A stretch of DNA of 64,000 nucleotides from Natrialbaceae archaeon (GTDB lineage Archaea > Halobacteriota > Halobacteria > Halobacteriales > Natrialbaceae). Of this stretch, positions 35,729-44,271 are shown piece after piece. The position numbers and the translations under genes are program-made. The stretch is from assembly GCA_003559215.1 (NCBI GenBank), contig PWMF01000217.1, positions 62,001 through 126,000 of the forward strand, given 5' to 3'. The notes under the pieces were generated by a model, which saw only the letters and a list, made by a program, of their open reading frames with translations, made no database searches and was not told where the DNA came from. How positions within the stretch are numbered: the stretch's first letter is position 1; every line of letters begins with the position of its first letter.

Positions 35729-36316
35729 TCACTCCTCGACAGGGGTGTCGATCGGGGGCGCCTCCCAGACGACGTCCCCGGCCTCGAGTAGCTGGAAGAT
35801 GGTCGCCGTCTCCCCTGTCTGCTCGCCCGAAAGCGAGACGGTCGCGGGGTCGATGTCGATGTCGACGATCTCGTCTTCCTCGGCGCCGAGTTCGACGCCG
35901 AGTCGGTACGGCTCGTCCTCGCCCAGCGGGAGTTCCTCGCCGTCTTTCGTGAAGACGGTCTCGAGCTCGATCGTCGATCCGGGCTCGATCGCCGGCAGTC
36001 CGCCCGTCTCGGTCTCGTAGTGCCAGTGGCCCTTGTGGGAGTTTGCCACCTGTTCGCCGTCGCGCTCGTAGACGAGTAGCTCGGAGACGTCGATCTCGTG
36101 GTCCGCGTCGTCGCCCGGATCGTCGACCAGATCGTCGTCGAACTCGCCGTCGTCGGGATCGTCGGTTCGTCCGTCGTCGTGGTCTTCGTGACTCGAGTCA
36201 TCCGCCGATTCGTCGGGTTCGGAGTCGTCGAGACAGCCGGCGGCTCCGAGAACCGCGATCGAACCCGTGCCGGCGAGTAGCCGGCGGCGCGTCGTCGGAC
36301 GTCGATTGCCGCTCAT
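35729..36316 (-). CDS. Tat lipoprotein, unknown function
   Basis: 195 residues. It has TTRRRLLAG (twin Arg) and a lipobox GAAGC near residue 27, then an acidic DDS/HED-rich linker to about residue 70, and a beta-rich C-terminal domain ([25 protein letters not shown] onward) with a cluster of three His residues that could bind metal. The ATG at 36316 is chosen; an in-frame GTG three codons upstream is possible. Downstream of it is the aIF2-gamma operon on the same strand. Confidence 0.8.
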   Translation of the reverse strand: MSGNRRPTTRRRLLAGTGSIAVLGAAGCLDDSEPDESADDSSHEDHDDGRTDDPDDGEFDDDLVDDPGDDADHEIDVSELLVYERDGEQVANSHKGHWHYETETGGLPAIEPGSTIELETVFTKDGEELPLGEDEPYRLGVELGAEEDEIVDIDIDPATVSLSGEQTGETATIFQLLEAGDVVWEAPPIDTPVEE

Positions 36317-36500
36317 CGATTGCACACCGTTACAACGACCTAAACTCCTTCCGATCGCGAACGCGTCCGTCGATGGCTGAGAAGAGTCGTGATCCCCGCA
36401 GATCGGGTCGGGCCGGCTCCCGTTCCCACCAGAATGACAGTCCTATTACAGAAACGACGTTGAGCGAACGCTTTAGCTCGATCGGGTGGTAGGATTTCGC

Positions 36501-37475
36501 ATGAGTGACTCATCCGTTTCGAGCGACACCGATCCCGAATCGGTTCTCGAGTGTACGGAGTGTCTGGACCCAGCCGACGCGTTCGCGCTGATCGGTAACG
36601 AGACCCGCCTCGCAATTCTCGAGGCGCTGTGGGCGGCCGATGAGCGTCCGGTGTCGTTCTCGGAGCTGCGACGAGCGGTCGGGATGCGCGACTCCGCACA
36701 GTTCAACTACCACCTGCAGAAGCTCACCGGCCACTTCGTCACGAAGCGTGAGGGCGTCTCCGCGAGCGAAGCGAGCGGCGGCTCGTCGGGCCAACGGTCC
36801 GACGTCGGGTACGCGTTCAAACACGCCGGGCGGAAGGTCGTCCGCTCGGTGATCGCCGGGTCGTTCAACCAGCGGCCGACGCTCGAGCCGTTCCCCGTTA
36901 CGGGGGAGTGTTTCGACTGCGGCGGTTCGCTTCGGGCCGCCTACGAAGACGAACACCTCGCGATCGACTGTCGGGACTGTGGGCAGTGCCACGGCGAGTA
37001 CGGCTTTCCGCCCGGCGGTCTGAACGGCCGAACTTCCCCGGAGATCGCCGACGCCTTCGATCAGCGCGTCCGTCACCTCCACTGTCTGGCGGCCGACGGC
37101 GTCTGTCCGGAGTGTAGCGGTCGGATGAAAACCCGGATCACCGAGTCCGGCGAGTGCTGTCTCGGCGTCGGCGTTCGCGTCGACCACGAGTGCGTCCAGT
37201 GCGGTCACGCCCTCTGTTCGGCCGCCGGTCTCCGGTTGCTCGACCACTCGACGGTGGTCCGATTCCACGACGAACGGGGCGTCTCGCTCGACGACCGACC
37301 CTACTGGACGCTCCCGTGGTGTGTCTCCCCCGAGTACACGCGGATCCTCGAGCGCGACCCCTACCGCCTCGAGGTGCGGCTACCGGTGGCCGGCGACGAA
37401 CTCCGGGTCAGGATGGCCGAGGACCTCTCGGTGCTCGAGACGAGTCGGCGATCGAACGCAAACGATGTACGGTAG
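36501..37475 (+). CDS. ArsR-type HTH regulator with C-terminal zinc-ribbon domain (DUF7347/DUF7351-like)
   Basis: 324 residues. Residues 15-110 hold the winged helix (ADAFALIGNETRLAILEAL and FNYHLQKLTGHFV). The C-terminal 190 residues hold several Cys pairs (CFDCGG, CRDCGQCHGEYGFPPGGL, CPECSGR, CVQCGHALCS), an arrangement frequent in haloarchaeal sensory regulators. The likely role is transcription control in response to a small ligand or metal. The ATG at 36501 is used rather than a GTG five codons upstream. It follows a divergent lipoprotein gene. Confidence 0.88.
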   Translation: MSDSSVSSDTDPESVLECTECLDPADAFALIGNETRLAILEALWAADERPVSFSELRRAVGMRDSAQFNYHLQKLTGHFVTKREGVSASEASGGSSGQRSDVGYAFKHAGRKVVRSVIAGSFNQRPTLEPFPVTGECFDCGGSLRAAYEDEHLAIDCRDCGQCHGEYGFPPGGLNGRTSPEIADAFDQRVRHLHCLAADGVCPECSGRMKTRITESGECCLGVGVRVDHECVQCGHALCSAAGLRLLDHSTVVRFHDERGVSLDDRPYWTLPWCVSPEYTRILERDPYRLEVRLPVAGDELRVRMAEDLSVLETSRRSNANDVR

Positions 37476-37720
37476 GGTGACTCCGGCGGAGTAGGCGTAG
37501 CTGCGACCGATCGTGGAGTCGACAGCGGACCGTCACCGCGTGGAACCGCGGCAGCCTCTCGTGAGGGAGCCGTCGATTCTGGAGGTCGAACGGCCGAATC
37601 GAGCGAGTAGCCGTACAGTCGGTCGATCGGTCCTGAAATCTCTTTCAGTAACGAGCGTTACAGAAATGAAATTCAGATTACACTTAATCCGCGTCGGCGC
37701 GTCGGTACGGTTGAGAACCG

Positions 37721-38041
37721 ATGCACCCACCACACTCCCCTCCCCCGACCGTACCGCCCGGCACCGATCGCAGTATCGCGTCGGCGTTTGCCTCGTGTGT
37801 CCTCACCGTCGTCGCGTTCAGCGCCGCGCTCGTGGCCGCGACGACCGCCGCCGCGGCCGTCACTGGACCGCCACTGGTCACCGTCTCGGTCGCACTGGTG
37901 GTCGGCTTCGCGACCGTCGTCGCCGTTCCCGTCGGAGCGTCGATCGCAGGCCAGTGGCTCCTCGAGCGATATCGCCGACGCGGTCGACGACCGGCGATCG
38001 ACGACCTGAACCACCCCGATCCGCGGCCGAAAGCGCGGTGA
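37721..38041 (+). CDS. Small two-helix membrane protein
   Basis: 106 residues: a Pro-rich N-terminus, two long hydrophobic helices (residues 19-48 ASAFASCVLTVVAFSAALVA onward, and residues 52-80), then an Arg-rich C-terminus (RYRRRGRRPAID). This positive-inside pattern fits a cytoplasmic tail. Function unknown. The 245-base gap before it holds an AT-rich stretch near 37640-37690 but no gene. Confidence 0.6.
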   Translation: MHPPHSPPPTVPPGTDRSIASAFASCVLTVVAFSAALVAATTAAAAVTGPPLVTVSVALVVGFATVVAVPVGASIAGQWLLERYRRRGRRPAIDDLNHPDPRPKAR

Positions 38042-38179
38042 GTTCCGGCGCGGCCGAGGACCCGCGGCTCGAGCGCTATCAGCGACGCGGTCGCCGCTCA
38101 CGAACTGAGCCGGTGTCGTCCCCACCGCCCTCCTCGCCCCACGCGACTCGTCGGAAGCGCCATCCGACGCTGCGGCCGG

Positions 38180-38368
38180 CTACTTCGTCTCGTCCGGCGG
38201 CACCGTCCCCTCGTCGGTCTCGACGACAGCGAACTCGGCGGACCCACATCGACAGCGCTCGCTTCCGATCGCCTTGATCGTCCCGTCGGGCCACTGCCTG
38301 GCCGCGTAGACCGCGCCACACTTCGTACACTCCGCGAGTTCTCTGGAAACGTCATCCCTGTTCGCCAT
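38180..38368 (-). CDS. Small zinc-ribbon protein (DUF7838-like)
   Basis: 62 residues starting MANRDDVSRELAECTKCGAVYAARQWPDGTI and containing a second pair CRCG. Two Cys pairs make a zinc ribbon. Family name DUF7838 is from memory. It lies on the opposite strand to the membrane protein gene before it and upstream of another small zinc ribbon at 38468-38611 on the same strand. Role unknown, possibly nucleic-acid or protein binding. Confidence 0.78.
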   Translation of the reverse strand: MANRDDVSRELAECTKCGAVYAARQWPDGTIKAIGSERCRCGSAEFAVVETDEGTVPPDETK

Positions 38369-38467
38369 CCCTCATCGGCCGATGACGCTGTTCGTAAATC
38401 AGCGTTTCGCTCGCGGTGAGACGCGTACTCCGGGCGTTCGGATTTGAGACGATGGAACCGAAACGGG

Positions 38468-38611
38468 TCAGAACTCGTAGTGTGCGATCTCGCGGGAGCC
38501 ACAACCGGAACACTCCTCGGCGTCAGCCGTCAGCTCTCGCCCGCAGTTTCGACACTCGTAACGCGTCGTCCCGTCCTGGCCTCGAACACCGAGTGCATCG
38601 AGTACCCCCAT
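38468..38611 (-). CDS. Small zinc-ribbon protein
   Basis: 47 residues read from ATG 38611: MGVLDALGVRGQD, then YECRNCGREL and CSGCGSREIAHYEF, so two CxxC pairs spaced for a zinc ribbon. The type is common in haloarchaea. Its frame is open with typical acidic codon use and stops TGA at 38468-38470. It is 99 bases upstream of the other zinc-ribbon gene on the same strand; the two may be expressed together. Confidence 0.72.
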   Translation of the reverse strand: MGVLDALGVRGQDGTTRYECRNCGRELTADAEECSGCGSREIAHYEF

Positions 38612-38725
38612 ACACCATCCGGCTTTGAGCCGCAGGGTGATTAATTCTGTTGTCTATCGTGACACTGTGTCTCACTGGAGTGCGCGACCGGCCTCCTTTT
38701 CTCGCTACCGCCCGTTCGTTCCGTC

Positions 38726-39703
38726 GTGAGCGAGTTCGCGTTCGAACTCGAGCTGTGTGCCGCCCTCGAGTCCCGCGGCGGTCGCCTCCTCGCCCGACAG
38801 CTCGGCGCGGGCGTCGCGGATCCGGGCGGGCGCGTCCTCGATATCGTCAGCGTCGATCCCGGTCCCGCGTTCGCCGACCGAACCGCGATCACGGCCGAGG
38901 CGATTCCCACCGCGGCGATCGAATCGCGGGTCGGTCCCGGCCGCGCGCGATACTGGAAAGACGCGTTCGACTGCCACCCGGAACGGGCGCGGCGGGCGAC
39001 CGAGCGCGCCCTCGAGATCGGCTTCTTCGAGCGCGAGCGCCATAGCGGACGGGAGTACGTCCGCCAGGTCGCCCGCTACCACGATTGGTACGACCGGATC
39101 GTCGGCATCGAGAACAAGCCGGATCTCGGCCGACCGGGGGCACTCGAGGCTCAGCTTCGAACGGACGTCAGCCTCGGGCTCGTCGACGAGGTCGTGCTGG
39201 CGACCGAGAGCTACGTCACGGGCGCCCACCGCAACCGGATCCCCGACGAGGTCGGGATCTGGCGGATCCACCGCGAGGCGGGGGCCGTCCGCGAGATCGA
39301 CGTACTCCGGGAACCGACGCCCCTGTCGGTGGCCGAGGCTGGAATCGAACCCCTCGAGACCCACCCCGGTCGGACCGACATCGCCGTCGTCTCGCCCGCG
39401 GCGAAGGCCCGGGCCCGTCGACGGCTCGCCGAGCGAGCCTACGGCAAGGGGTGGCGAACCTACGGCTTTTCCGGCTGTGGGAACTGTCGCGCCGACGGCT
39501 CGAGCGGCGCGACGCTGCCGTACTGCGAGTGGGCGGGCCGGGTCGTCGACGCGGAGAGCGACTGCGGCACCGACTGCCCGGAGTACGTACCCGAATCCGG
39601 CCCGGACGTCGATCTCGAGGCCGAACGGGACGACCGAACCGACTGGGTCGCGGATCCGGACGGGAAACGCCACAGTCAGGCGGGGCTCGAGCGCTTCCGG
39701 TGA
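38726..39703 (+). CDS. DUF5787 family protein (nuclease-like)
   Basis: 325-residue protein with GTG start at 38726 (SEFAFELELCAALESRGG). The middle part (RIVGIENKPDLGRPGALEAQLRTDVSLGLVDEVVLATESY) has the spaced Glu/Asp/Lys pattern of PD-(D/E)XK nuclease-like folds, which is inference. The C-terminal region has a Cys cluster (CGNC, CEW, CGTDCPEY), probably a metal site. Length fits the haloarchaeal family. No membrane segment. Downstream at 39728 is a strong palindrome. Confidence 0.83.
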   Translation: MSEFAFELELCAALESRGGRLLARQLGAGVADPGGRVLDIVSVDPGPAFADRTAITAEAIPTAAIESRVGPGRARYWKDAFDCHPERARRATERALEIGFFERERHSGREYVRQVARYHDWYDRIVGIENKPDLGRPGALEAQLRTDVSLGLVDEVVLATESYVTGAHRNRIPDEVGIWRIHREAGAVREIDVLREPTPLSVAEAGIEPLETHPGRTDIAVVSPAAKARARRRLAERAYGKGWRTYGFSGCGNCRADGSSGATLPYCEWAGRVVDAESDCGTDCPEYVPESGPDVDLEAERDDRTDWVADPDGKRHSQAGLERFR

Positions 39704-39727
39704 GCGATCGCTGATGAATACGGATCG

Positions 39728-39750
39728 CTTTCGATACTGAGTATCGAAAG
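39728..39750. promoter_or_regulatory. Perfect palindrome before the Nramp-like gene
   Basis: 10-base arms CTTTCGATAC and GTATCGAAAG around TGA, 25 bases after the DUF5787 stop and 134 bases before the transporter start. It could be an operator of a metal-dependent repressor, or a transcript-end hairpin. There is no adjacent T-run. Confidence 0.5.
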
Positions 39751-39883
39751 CTGTCAATCCCCTCGACTGGAAAGTGAAACGCCGACGCTTTTCCGTCCCG
39801 ACTCGTTATACCTGGTTGACTTCGCAGTACTATCTCTGTAGGTTGATCGAACTGCCCGAACGGAACTTCCGGAAATTTAATTC

Positions 39884-41155
39884 ATGGGAACCACTGAAAA
39901 CTTCACGACACGAATCGCGCAAGAACTGTCAGATGCGGTGCAGGAGTACGGACTGGCGTTCGTCATGGTCGCCAGCTACTTCGGCTCCGGATCGGTGTTT
40001 ATCGCGAGCCAGGCCGGGGTCATGCACGGCTACACGCTGCTGTGGGCCGTCGTCGGCGCGGTGTTGCTCGGCGTCATGGCACAGGACATGAGCGCGCGTC
40101 TGGGGATCCACGGCCGGCCGCTCATGCCCTTCGTCCGCGAGAAACTCGGAAAAGGTCCCGCGACGGCGATCGCGGTGTTCCTCTCGATCGGCTGTGTCGC
40201 CTGGACGCTCGGACTCGTCGCCGCCGTCGGCGCGGGCGTCTCGTTCGTCACGGGAGGAGCCATCGCCTGGCAGCCGATCGCCGTCCTGACGACGCTGCTG
40301 GCTATGGGCGTCGGACTGTTGAACTACGACAAGATCGAGAAGCTGATGATCATCATGATGCTGTCGGTGATGGTCCTCTACCTCGCCGTCGCCGGACCGA
40401 GCAATCCTGATCTCGGTGCCGTCGCCCTCGGGTTCATCCCGACATCGGACTCGCTGGGCGCGCTCGCGATCGCGGCCGGCCTGCTCGGGACGACCGCGCT
40501 GTGGCCCAACTTCTTCCTCGAGTCGATCCTCGTCGAGGAGAAGGGCTGGACCGACGAGAGCGACGTCTCCGACGCCCGTCGGGACCTCGCCGTCGGCTTC
40601 ACCGTCGGCGGGATCACCACGGTCGCGATCCTGGTCGTCTCGGCCGCGGTGTTACAGCCGATGGGCTTTACCGAACTCGAGACGTTCATGACGCCCGGCG
40701 AGGCGCTCGTCGACGTGTTCGGAACGTGGGCGATGGTGCTTTTCATCGCGGGCGTGACGGCCGCGGCGTTCAACAGCATCATCCCGATCATGTGGACGCC
40801 GGCGTACATTATCCCGCAAGCGATGGATATTGAGGTCGACCAGAGCAGCCGACTGTTCAAACTCATCTTCGTCGGCCTGACCGGGATGGGACTCGCTTCC
40901 CCGCTGATCAGCAGTGTGCTCGACCTCTCGGTCGTCGACATGGTGATCCTCTTCCCGACGTACAACGGGATCTTCGGCCTGCCGCTGGCCGCCCTCCTGC
41001 TGTTCTGGGCGGTCAACGACAAGGAGACGATGGGCGAGTACCGGAACACGACGCTGCTGAACGTCGTTAACGCGTTCCTCGTGTTGCTGGCGTTCGTCCT
41101 GGCGATCTTTGCGGTACAGGACTTCATCGACCTGCTCCTCGGCGGCGGCTTCTAA
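39884..41155 (+). CDS. Divergent Nramp-family transporter
   Basis: 423-residue membrane protein with about eleven helices of the LeuT/Nramp fold. TM1 reads ASYFGSGSVFIASQAG where canonical metal transporters have the DPGN motif; TM6 reads TALWPNFFLESILVEEKGW where MPHN is usual. The metal-binding Asp/Asn/Met/His set is therefore altered, so divalent-metal transport cannot be assumed; other substrates are possible. A TTAATTC stretch precedes the start closely. A palindrome lies upstream. The MBL gene is convergent. Confidence 0.85.
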   Translation: MGTTENFTTRIAQELSDAVQEYGLAFVMVASYFGSGSVFIASQAGVMHGYTLLWAVVGAVLLGVMAQDMSARLGIHGRPLMPFVREKLGKGPATAIAVFLSIGCVAWTLGLVAAVGAGVSFVTGGAIAWQPIAVLTTLLAMGVGLLNYDKIEKLMIIMMLSVMVLYLAVAGPSNPDLGAVALGFIPTSDSLGALAIAAGLLGTTALWPNFFLESILVEEKGWTDESDVSDARRDLAVGFTVGGITTVAILVVSAAVLQPMGFTELETFMTPGEALVDVFGTWAMVLFIAGVTAAAFNSIIPIMWTPAYIIPQAMDIEVDQSSRLFKLIFVGLTGMGLASPLISSVLDLSVVDMVILFPTYNGIFGLPLAALLLFWAVNDKETMGEYRNTTLLNVVNAFLVLLAFVLAIFAVQDFIDLLLGGGF

Positions 41156-41177
41156 CCGCCGTCGCGGTCGAGGCCAC

Positions 41178-42005
41178 TCACTCGAGGACGTACCGCTCGC
41201 CGTCGACCGCCAGCGGTTCCTCGAACGCCTCTTCTGCGGGATAGTAATGTGCCAGATGGACGAGTCGGGTTCGACTCGCCTCGAGTTCCTCGGCCAGCGC
41301 CAGCGCTCCCTCGCGGGTCATGTGTTTCGAGCCGAACGTGTAGGGCGTCCCATCGGATCCCTCGTGGCGTCCGCCAGCGGGGTGGGAGGCACAGAGGTGT
41401 GCCGGAACGATCGCATCGGCCAGCAGGAGGTCCGGATCGGCGAGGACCTCGCGGGAGCGCTCGGGGACTTCGTAGTTCGTATCTCCAGTGATCGATAGTT
41501 TCGCCCCCGTTTCGGGGTCCTCGATCGCGAGCCCGTAACAGACCAGCGGCGGATGGTCGACCGGGACGAACGTCACGTCGAGCCCGCAGATCCGGGTCGG
41601 CTCGAGCGGCGACGTCGGTCGAACGACGATCGTGTTCAGGTAGTGGTAGTCCTCGGCGACGGTCTCGGCGACGCTGCTCCCGGTTCGCGGATCGGTCTCG
41701 TCGGCCGCGTAGATCTCGAGTTCGTCGAACACTCGGAAGGCGTTGCCCAGCCCGTCGAGGTGGTCGAAGTGGATGTGCGTGATGATCCCTGCGTCGGGCA
41801 GGGCGACGTCGTCGCGCAGGAACTGGTAGCGAAAGTCCGGACTAAAGTCGACCAGCAGCGACTCGCCCGTGCGCTCGTTCTCGACGTGGACCGAGAAGCG
41901 AGTCCGTTCGAGGCCGCGTTCGCGGGCCGTCCGACAGGTCCCGCAGTCACAGCCCACGGTGGGCGTCCCGGTGGTGTCGCCGGTGCCGAGCAGGGTGACC
42001 CGCAT
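41178..42005 (-). CDS. MBL-fold metallohydrolase (PhnP-like)
   Basis: 275-residue metallo-beta-lactamase fold enzyme. LLGTGDTTGTPTVGCDCGTC at the N-terminus with two Cys pairs, THIHFDHLDGL at about residue 80, and HLAHYYP near the C-terminus give the metal ligands; the first segment resembles PhnP phosphodiesterases that have a zinc-binding Cys motif. The substrate is unknown. The ATG at 42005 is used. Upstream on the same strand is a small nucleotidyltransferase-like gene, 87 bases away. Confidence 0.9.
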   Translation of the reverse strand: MRVTLLGTGDTTGTPTVGCDCGTCRTARERGLERTRFSVHVENERTGESLLVDFSPDFRYQFLRDDVALPDAGIITHIHFDHLDGLGNAFRVFDELEIYAADETDPRTGSSVAETVAEDYHYLNTIVVRPTSPLEPTRICGLDVTFVPVDHPPLVCYGLAIEDPETGAKLSITGDTNYEVPERSREVLADPDLLLADAIVPAHLCASHPAGGRHEGSDGTPYTFGSKHMTREGALALAEELEASRTRLVHLAHYYPAEEAFEEPLAVDGERYVLE

Positions 42006-42092
42006 CGTCACCGTCCCGTCACCTCGCCCTCGAGGGCGACGCCGCTCGAGCGTGTGCGGCTCGACCCTGAACCGCTTGCGGTCGTCGCCCCC

Positions 42093-42416
42093 TCACACAT
42101 ACACGTCCCCTTCGGCGAACGCCCGCTCGACGAACGGGTGGTCTTCGCGTTCCTCGTACCGACCGGCCGGCAGCACGTGCACCTCGAGGACGGTCCCGTG
42201 CTCGAGGCCGACCTCCCGGGCCAGCGCCTCGAGGTCGCGCTCGGGCTCGAGGTCCTCGAGGACCACCAACAGCTCCGCTTCGCTGTGGACGTCGCGGTCG
42301 TCGCCGCGGACGGCGCTGCCGAACGCGACGAGGTGACGGATCGACTCGTCGTACTCGGCCTGCGCCCGCTCGGCGAACGCCGCCGTTGCGTCCGTCCGTT
42401 TCGATCCATCGCTCAT
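42093..42416 (-). CDS. Minimal nucleotidyltransferase-like protein
   Basis: 107 residues with LVAFGSAVRGDDRDVHSEAELLVVLED around residues 29-55, the pattern of a MNT-type nucleotidyltransferase (GSxxRG then a carboxylate pair). The usual DxD is ExE (SEAELL) here, so catalysis may be altered. Such proteins often pair with HEPN antitoxin partners, but none is next to it. TATA box at 42439-42445 on its strand. Confidence 0.78.
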   Translation of the reverse strand: MSDGSKRTDATAAFAERAQAEYDESIRHLVAFGSAVRGDDRDVHSEAELLVVLEDLEPERDLEALAREVGLEHGTVLEVHVLPAGRYEEREDHPFVERAFAEGDVYV

Positions 42417-42438
42417 CGTCGGCCATTCGAAGCCGTCG

Positions 42439-42445
42439 TATAAAG
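42439..42445 (-). promoter_or_regulatory. TATA box of the nucleotidyltransferase-like gene
   Basis: On the minus strand CTTTATA, about 26 bases before start 42416; leaderless promoter spacing. Confidence 0.55.
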
Positions 42446-42575
42446 GGTGTTCCCCACTCGTCCGCGTTCGCCCCGTCGGTTCCCCGACCCTCTCGTCGGT
42501 ACCCGTCGCCCGTTAGAGGGTACGGGTGAAACGTCCGGCGTCGAGTCTGCAGTACGGATCAGCCACCGCTGACTG

Positions 42576-42800
42576 GGAGTAAAAGGAGCCAGGGGCTTTC
42601 GCGGTATGTATTCCGGGAGCAGGTCCTGCTCGCAGAACACAGGGGACGACCACGCCCTCCCCAGCCGACTCACTCGCTTCCGGCTCACGGTTACACCGTT
42701 CGCCTCTCCGCGGCGCACGGCGCCGCGCACCGCTCGCTCGTCCCTCGCACAGCGTCGTCAACCGCCCTCGCTTACTCTCGGGCGATCGACAGTGCGCGCC
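42576..42800. repeat. Dispersed intergenic repeat family B, copy 2
   Basis: Same order of blocks as 10011-10225: a hairpin (GAGCC around AGG, then GGCTT) before GCGG, an ACAGGGG block, CCCTCCCCAGCCGA, a variable middle, CCGCCCTCGCTT, and the GCGCGCC right end. The hairpin and middle have different sequence from copy 1 but keep position. The gap 42417-42898 shows no credible gene. Confidence 0.7.
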
Positions 42801-42898
42801 TCCGCGGGAAGAGTGGTCGGACCGGACTGATACGTAGTTCCCCTGTCTAAAGCGAAGTTACGCTCGAAAACAGGAAGACGGTGGGAACACGTCGTCGA

Positions 42899-43321
42899 TC
42901 AGTTTGCCGACTCCGAGACCGAGCCGGAGTTCGACTCCGAGGGGTCGTCGTCCCGCGGGTCGTACTCGTGTTCGCGCAGCAGATCCGGCTCGACGTCCCG
43001 GAGGACGGCCTCGTGGGTCGCCTCGAGCACGACCGGGGGCGCACAGTTTTCCTCCTCGGCCTCGAGCCACCGCCCGAGACAGAGACACCAGCGGTCGCCG
43101 GGTTCGAGTCCGGGGAACTCGAGTTCGGGTCGAGGGGTCGTGAGGTCGTTGCCCTGGGCCTTGCTGAACTGCAGGAACTCCTCGGTGAGGACGGCACAGA
43201 GTTCGTGACGGCCCCGGTCGCCCTCGACGCGCCGACAGCAGCCGTCTCGCAGGAAGCCGGTCATCGGGTCGGTGCTGCAGGGTTCGAGCTCGGTGCCGAA
43301 CACGTTCCGATCGGTGGTCAT
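42899..43321 (-). CDS. DUF2237 family protein
   Basis: 140-residue soluble protein, MTTDRNVFGTELEPCSTDPMTGFLRDGCC then EEFLQFSKAQGNDLTTPRPELEFPGLEPGDRWCLC. Four to five conserved Cys residues and the NPxF-like segment match DUF2237, a family of unknown function; metal binding is likely. An acidic/Ser tail follows after residue 122. It precedes the PHP gene on the same strand by 88 bases (PHP lies upstream). Confidence 0.92.
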   Translation of the reverse strand: MTTDRNVFGTELEPCSTDPMTGFLRDGCCRRVEGDRGRHELCAVLTEEFLQFSKAQGNDLTTPRPELEFPGLEPGDRWCLCLGRWLEAEEENCAPPVVLEATHEAVLRDVEPDLLREHEYDPRDDDPSESNSGSVSESAN

Positions 43322-43409
43322 ACCGAACCGTCGGACGGAGCGCGGAAAAACGTGGTGTCGACGGGATCATGCGTCGCGGTCGATCACTACAGCGATCGCA
43401 GGGAGACGG

Positions 43410-44201
43410 TCACTCCCGCGCGTGCGACTCCAGGCTCGGCGGGCTCACCGGCTCGAGGTCGTGACTCGTGAGGTACTGCTCAAGGAAGGTCGTCCGCTCG
43501 CGGATCTCCCCGGGCGCGTGGGCATCGGTGCCAAGCGTCACGGGGACGTCGTACGCCCGGAGGGCCTCGAGGAACGTCTCGGAGGGATGGACGATCGACT
43601 CCTCGCGGGTCGCGCGGCCGGCGTTGATCTCGGGGACCGTCCGGGAGTCAGCGAAGGCCCTCGCGACCCGCTCGTAGTGGTCGGTCGTCGTCCGGCCTCG
43701 CAGCGGCGGCGTGCGCTCGATCAGGTCGAGGTGGGCCGCGACGTCGAACAGCTCCGAGTCGATCAGCGCCACCAGCCGATCGATGTAGCCGTCGACGACG
43801 GTGTCCCGATCGCCCTCCGAGAGCCCCTCGAAGTTCGAGGAGACCTGGACGTTCTCGCCCTCGACGGCGTGGACGCTGCCGATCGCGTACTGGAAGTTCG
43901 CCTCCTCGAGGAAGGCCGCAATCTCGTTTTCGTCGCGAGGATCGTAGTCCATCTCGACGGCGTCGTAGACGTCGATCTCGGTGCGTTCGCGGACCTGCTC
44001 GATTGCGTCGCGGCGTCGCTCGTAGGTGAGATCGAGGTTGAACCCGTAGCGGTTGCGGGTGGCGTTGGCCCGATCGCGCGGGCTGATCGAACAGTGGTCG
44101 GTCAGTCCGATCCCCTCGAGCCCCGCCTTTTCGGCCGCTCGAACCATCCCCGGGAGAAAGGAGCCGTCGGAGTAGTTCGTGTGGGCGTGGAAATCGTACA
44201 T
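43410..44201 (-). CDS. PHP-domain phosphoesterase
   Basis: 263-residue TIM-barrel metal phosphoesterase. MYDFHAHTNYSDG gives the HxH motif, GLTDHCS the next Asp/His ligands, GSVHAVEG, AAHLDLIERTP, and LGTDAHAPGEI the C-terminal ligands. It could be histidinol phosphatase (HisJ-like) or a nucleotide phosphodiesterase; no histidine operon is nearby. Next to the AAA ATPase gene, 70 bases upstream of this one on the same strand. Confidence 0.9.
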   Translation of the reverse strand: MYDFHAHTNYSDGSFLPGMVRAAEKAGLEGIGLTDHCSISPRDRANATRNRYGFNLDLTYERRRDAIEQVRERTEIDVYDAVEMDYDPRDENEIAAFLEEANFQYAIGSVHAVEGENVQVSSNFEGLSEGDRDTVVDGYIDRLVALIDSELFDVAAHLDLIERTPPLRGRTTTDHYERVARAFADSRTVPEINAGRATREESIVHPSETFLEALRAYDVPVTLGTDAHAPGEIRERTTFLEQYLTSHDLEPVSPPSLESHARE

Positions 44202-44271
44202 ACCGTCCCGAGGGAGTCCGAACAGTTGGTCGTTGCGCTCTCGACGCCGTCGGTCGTCCCGATTCCCGCCG

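Noticed and set aside
39340-39380. GGCTGGAATCGAACCC-like string resembling a tRNA T-arm complement
   Set aside because: It lies inside the DUF5787 coding frame and no acceptor or anticodon stem can be drawn around it.
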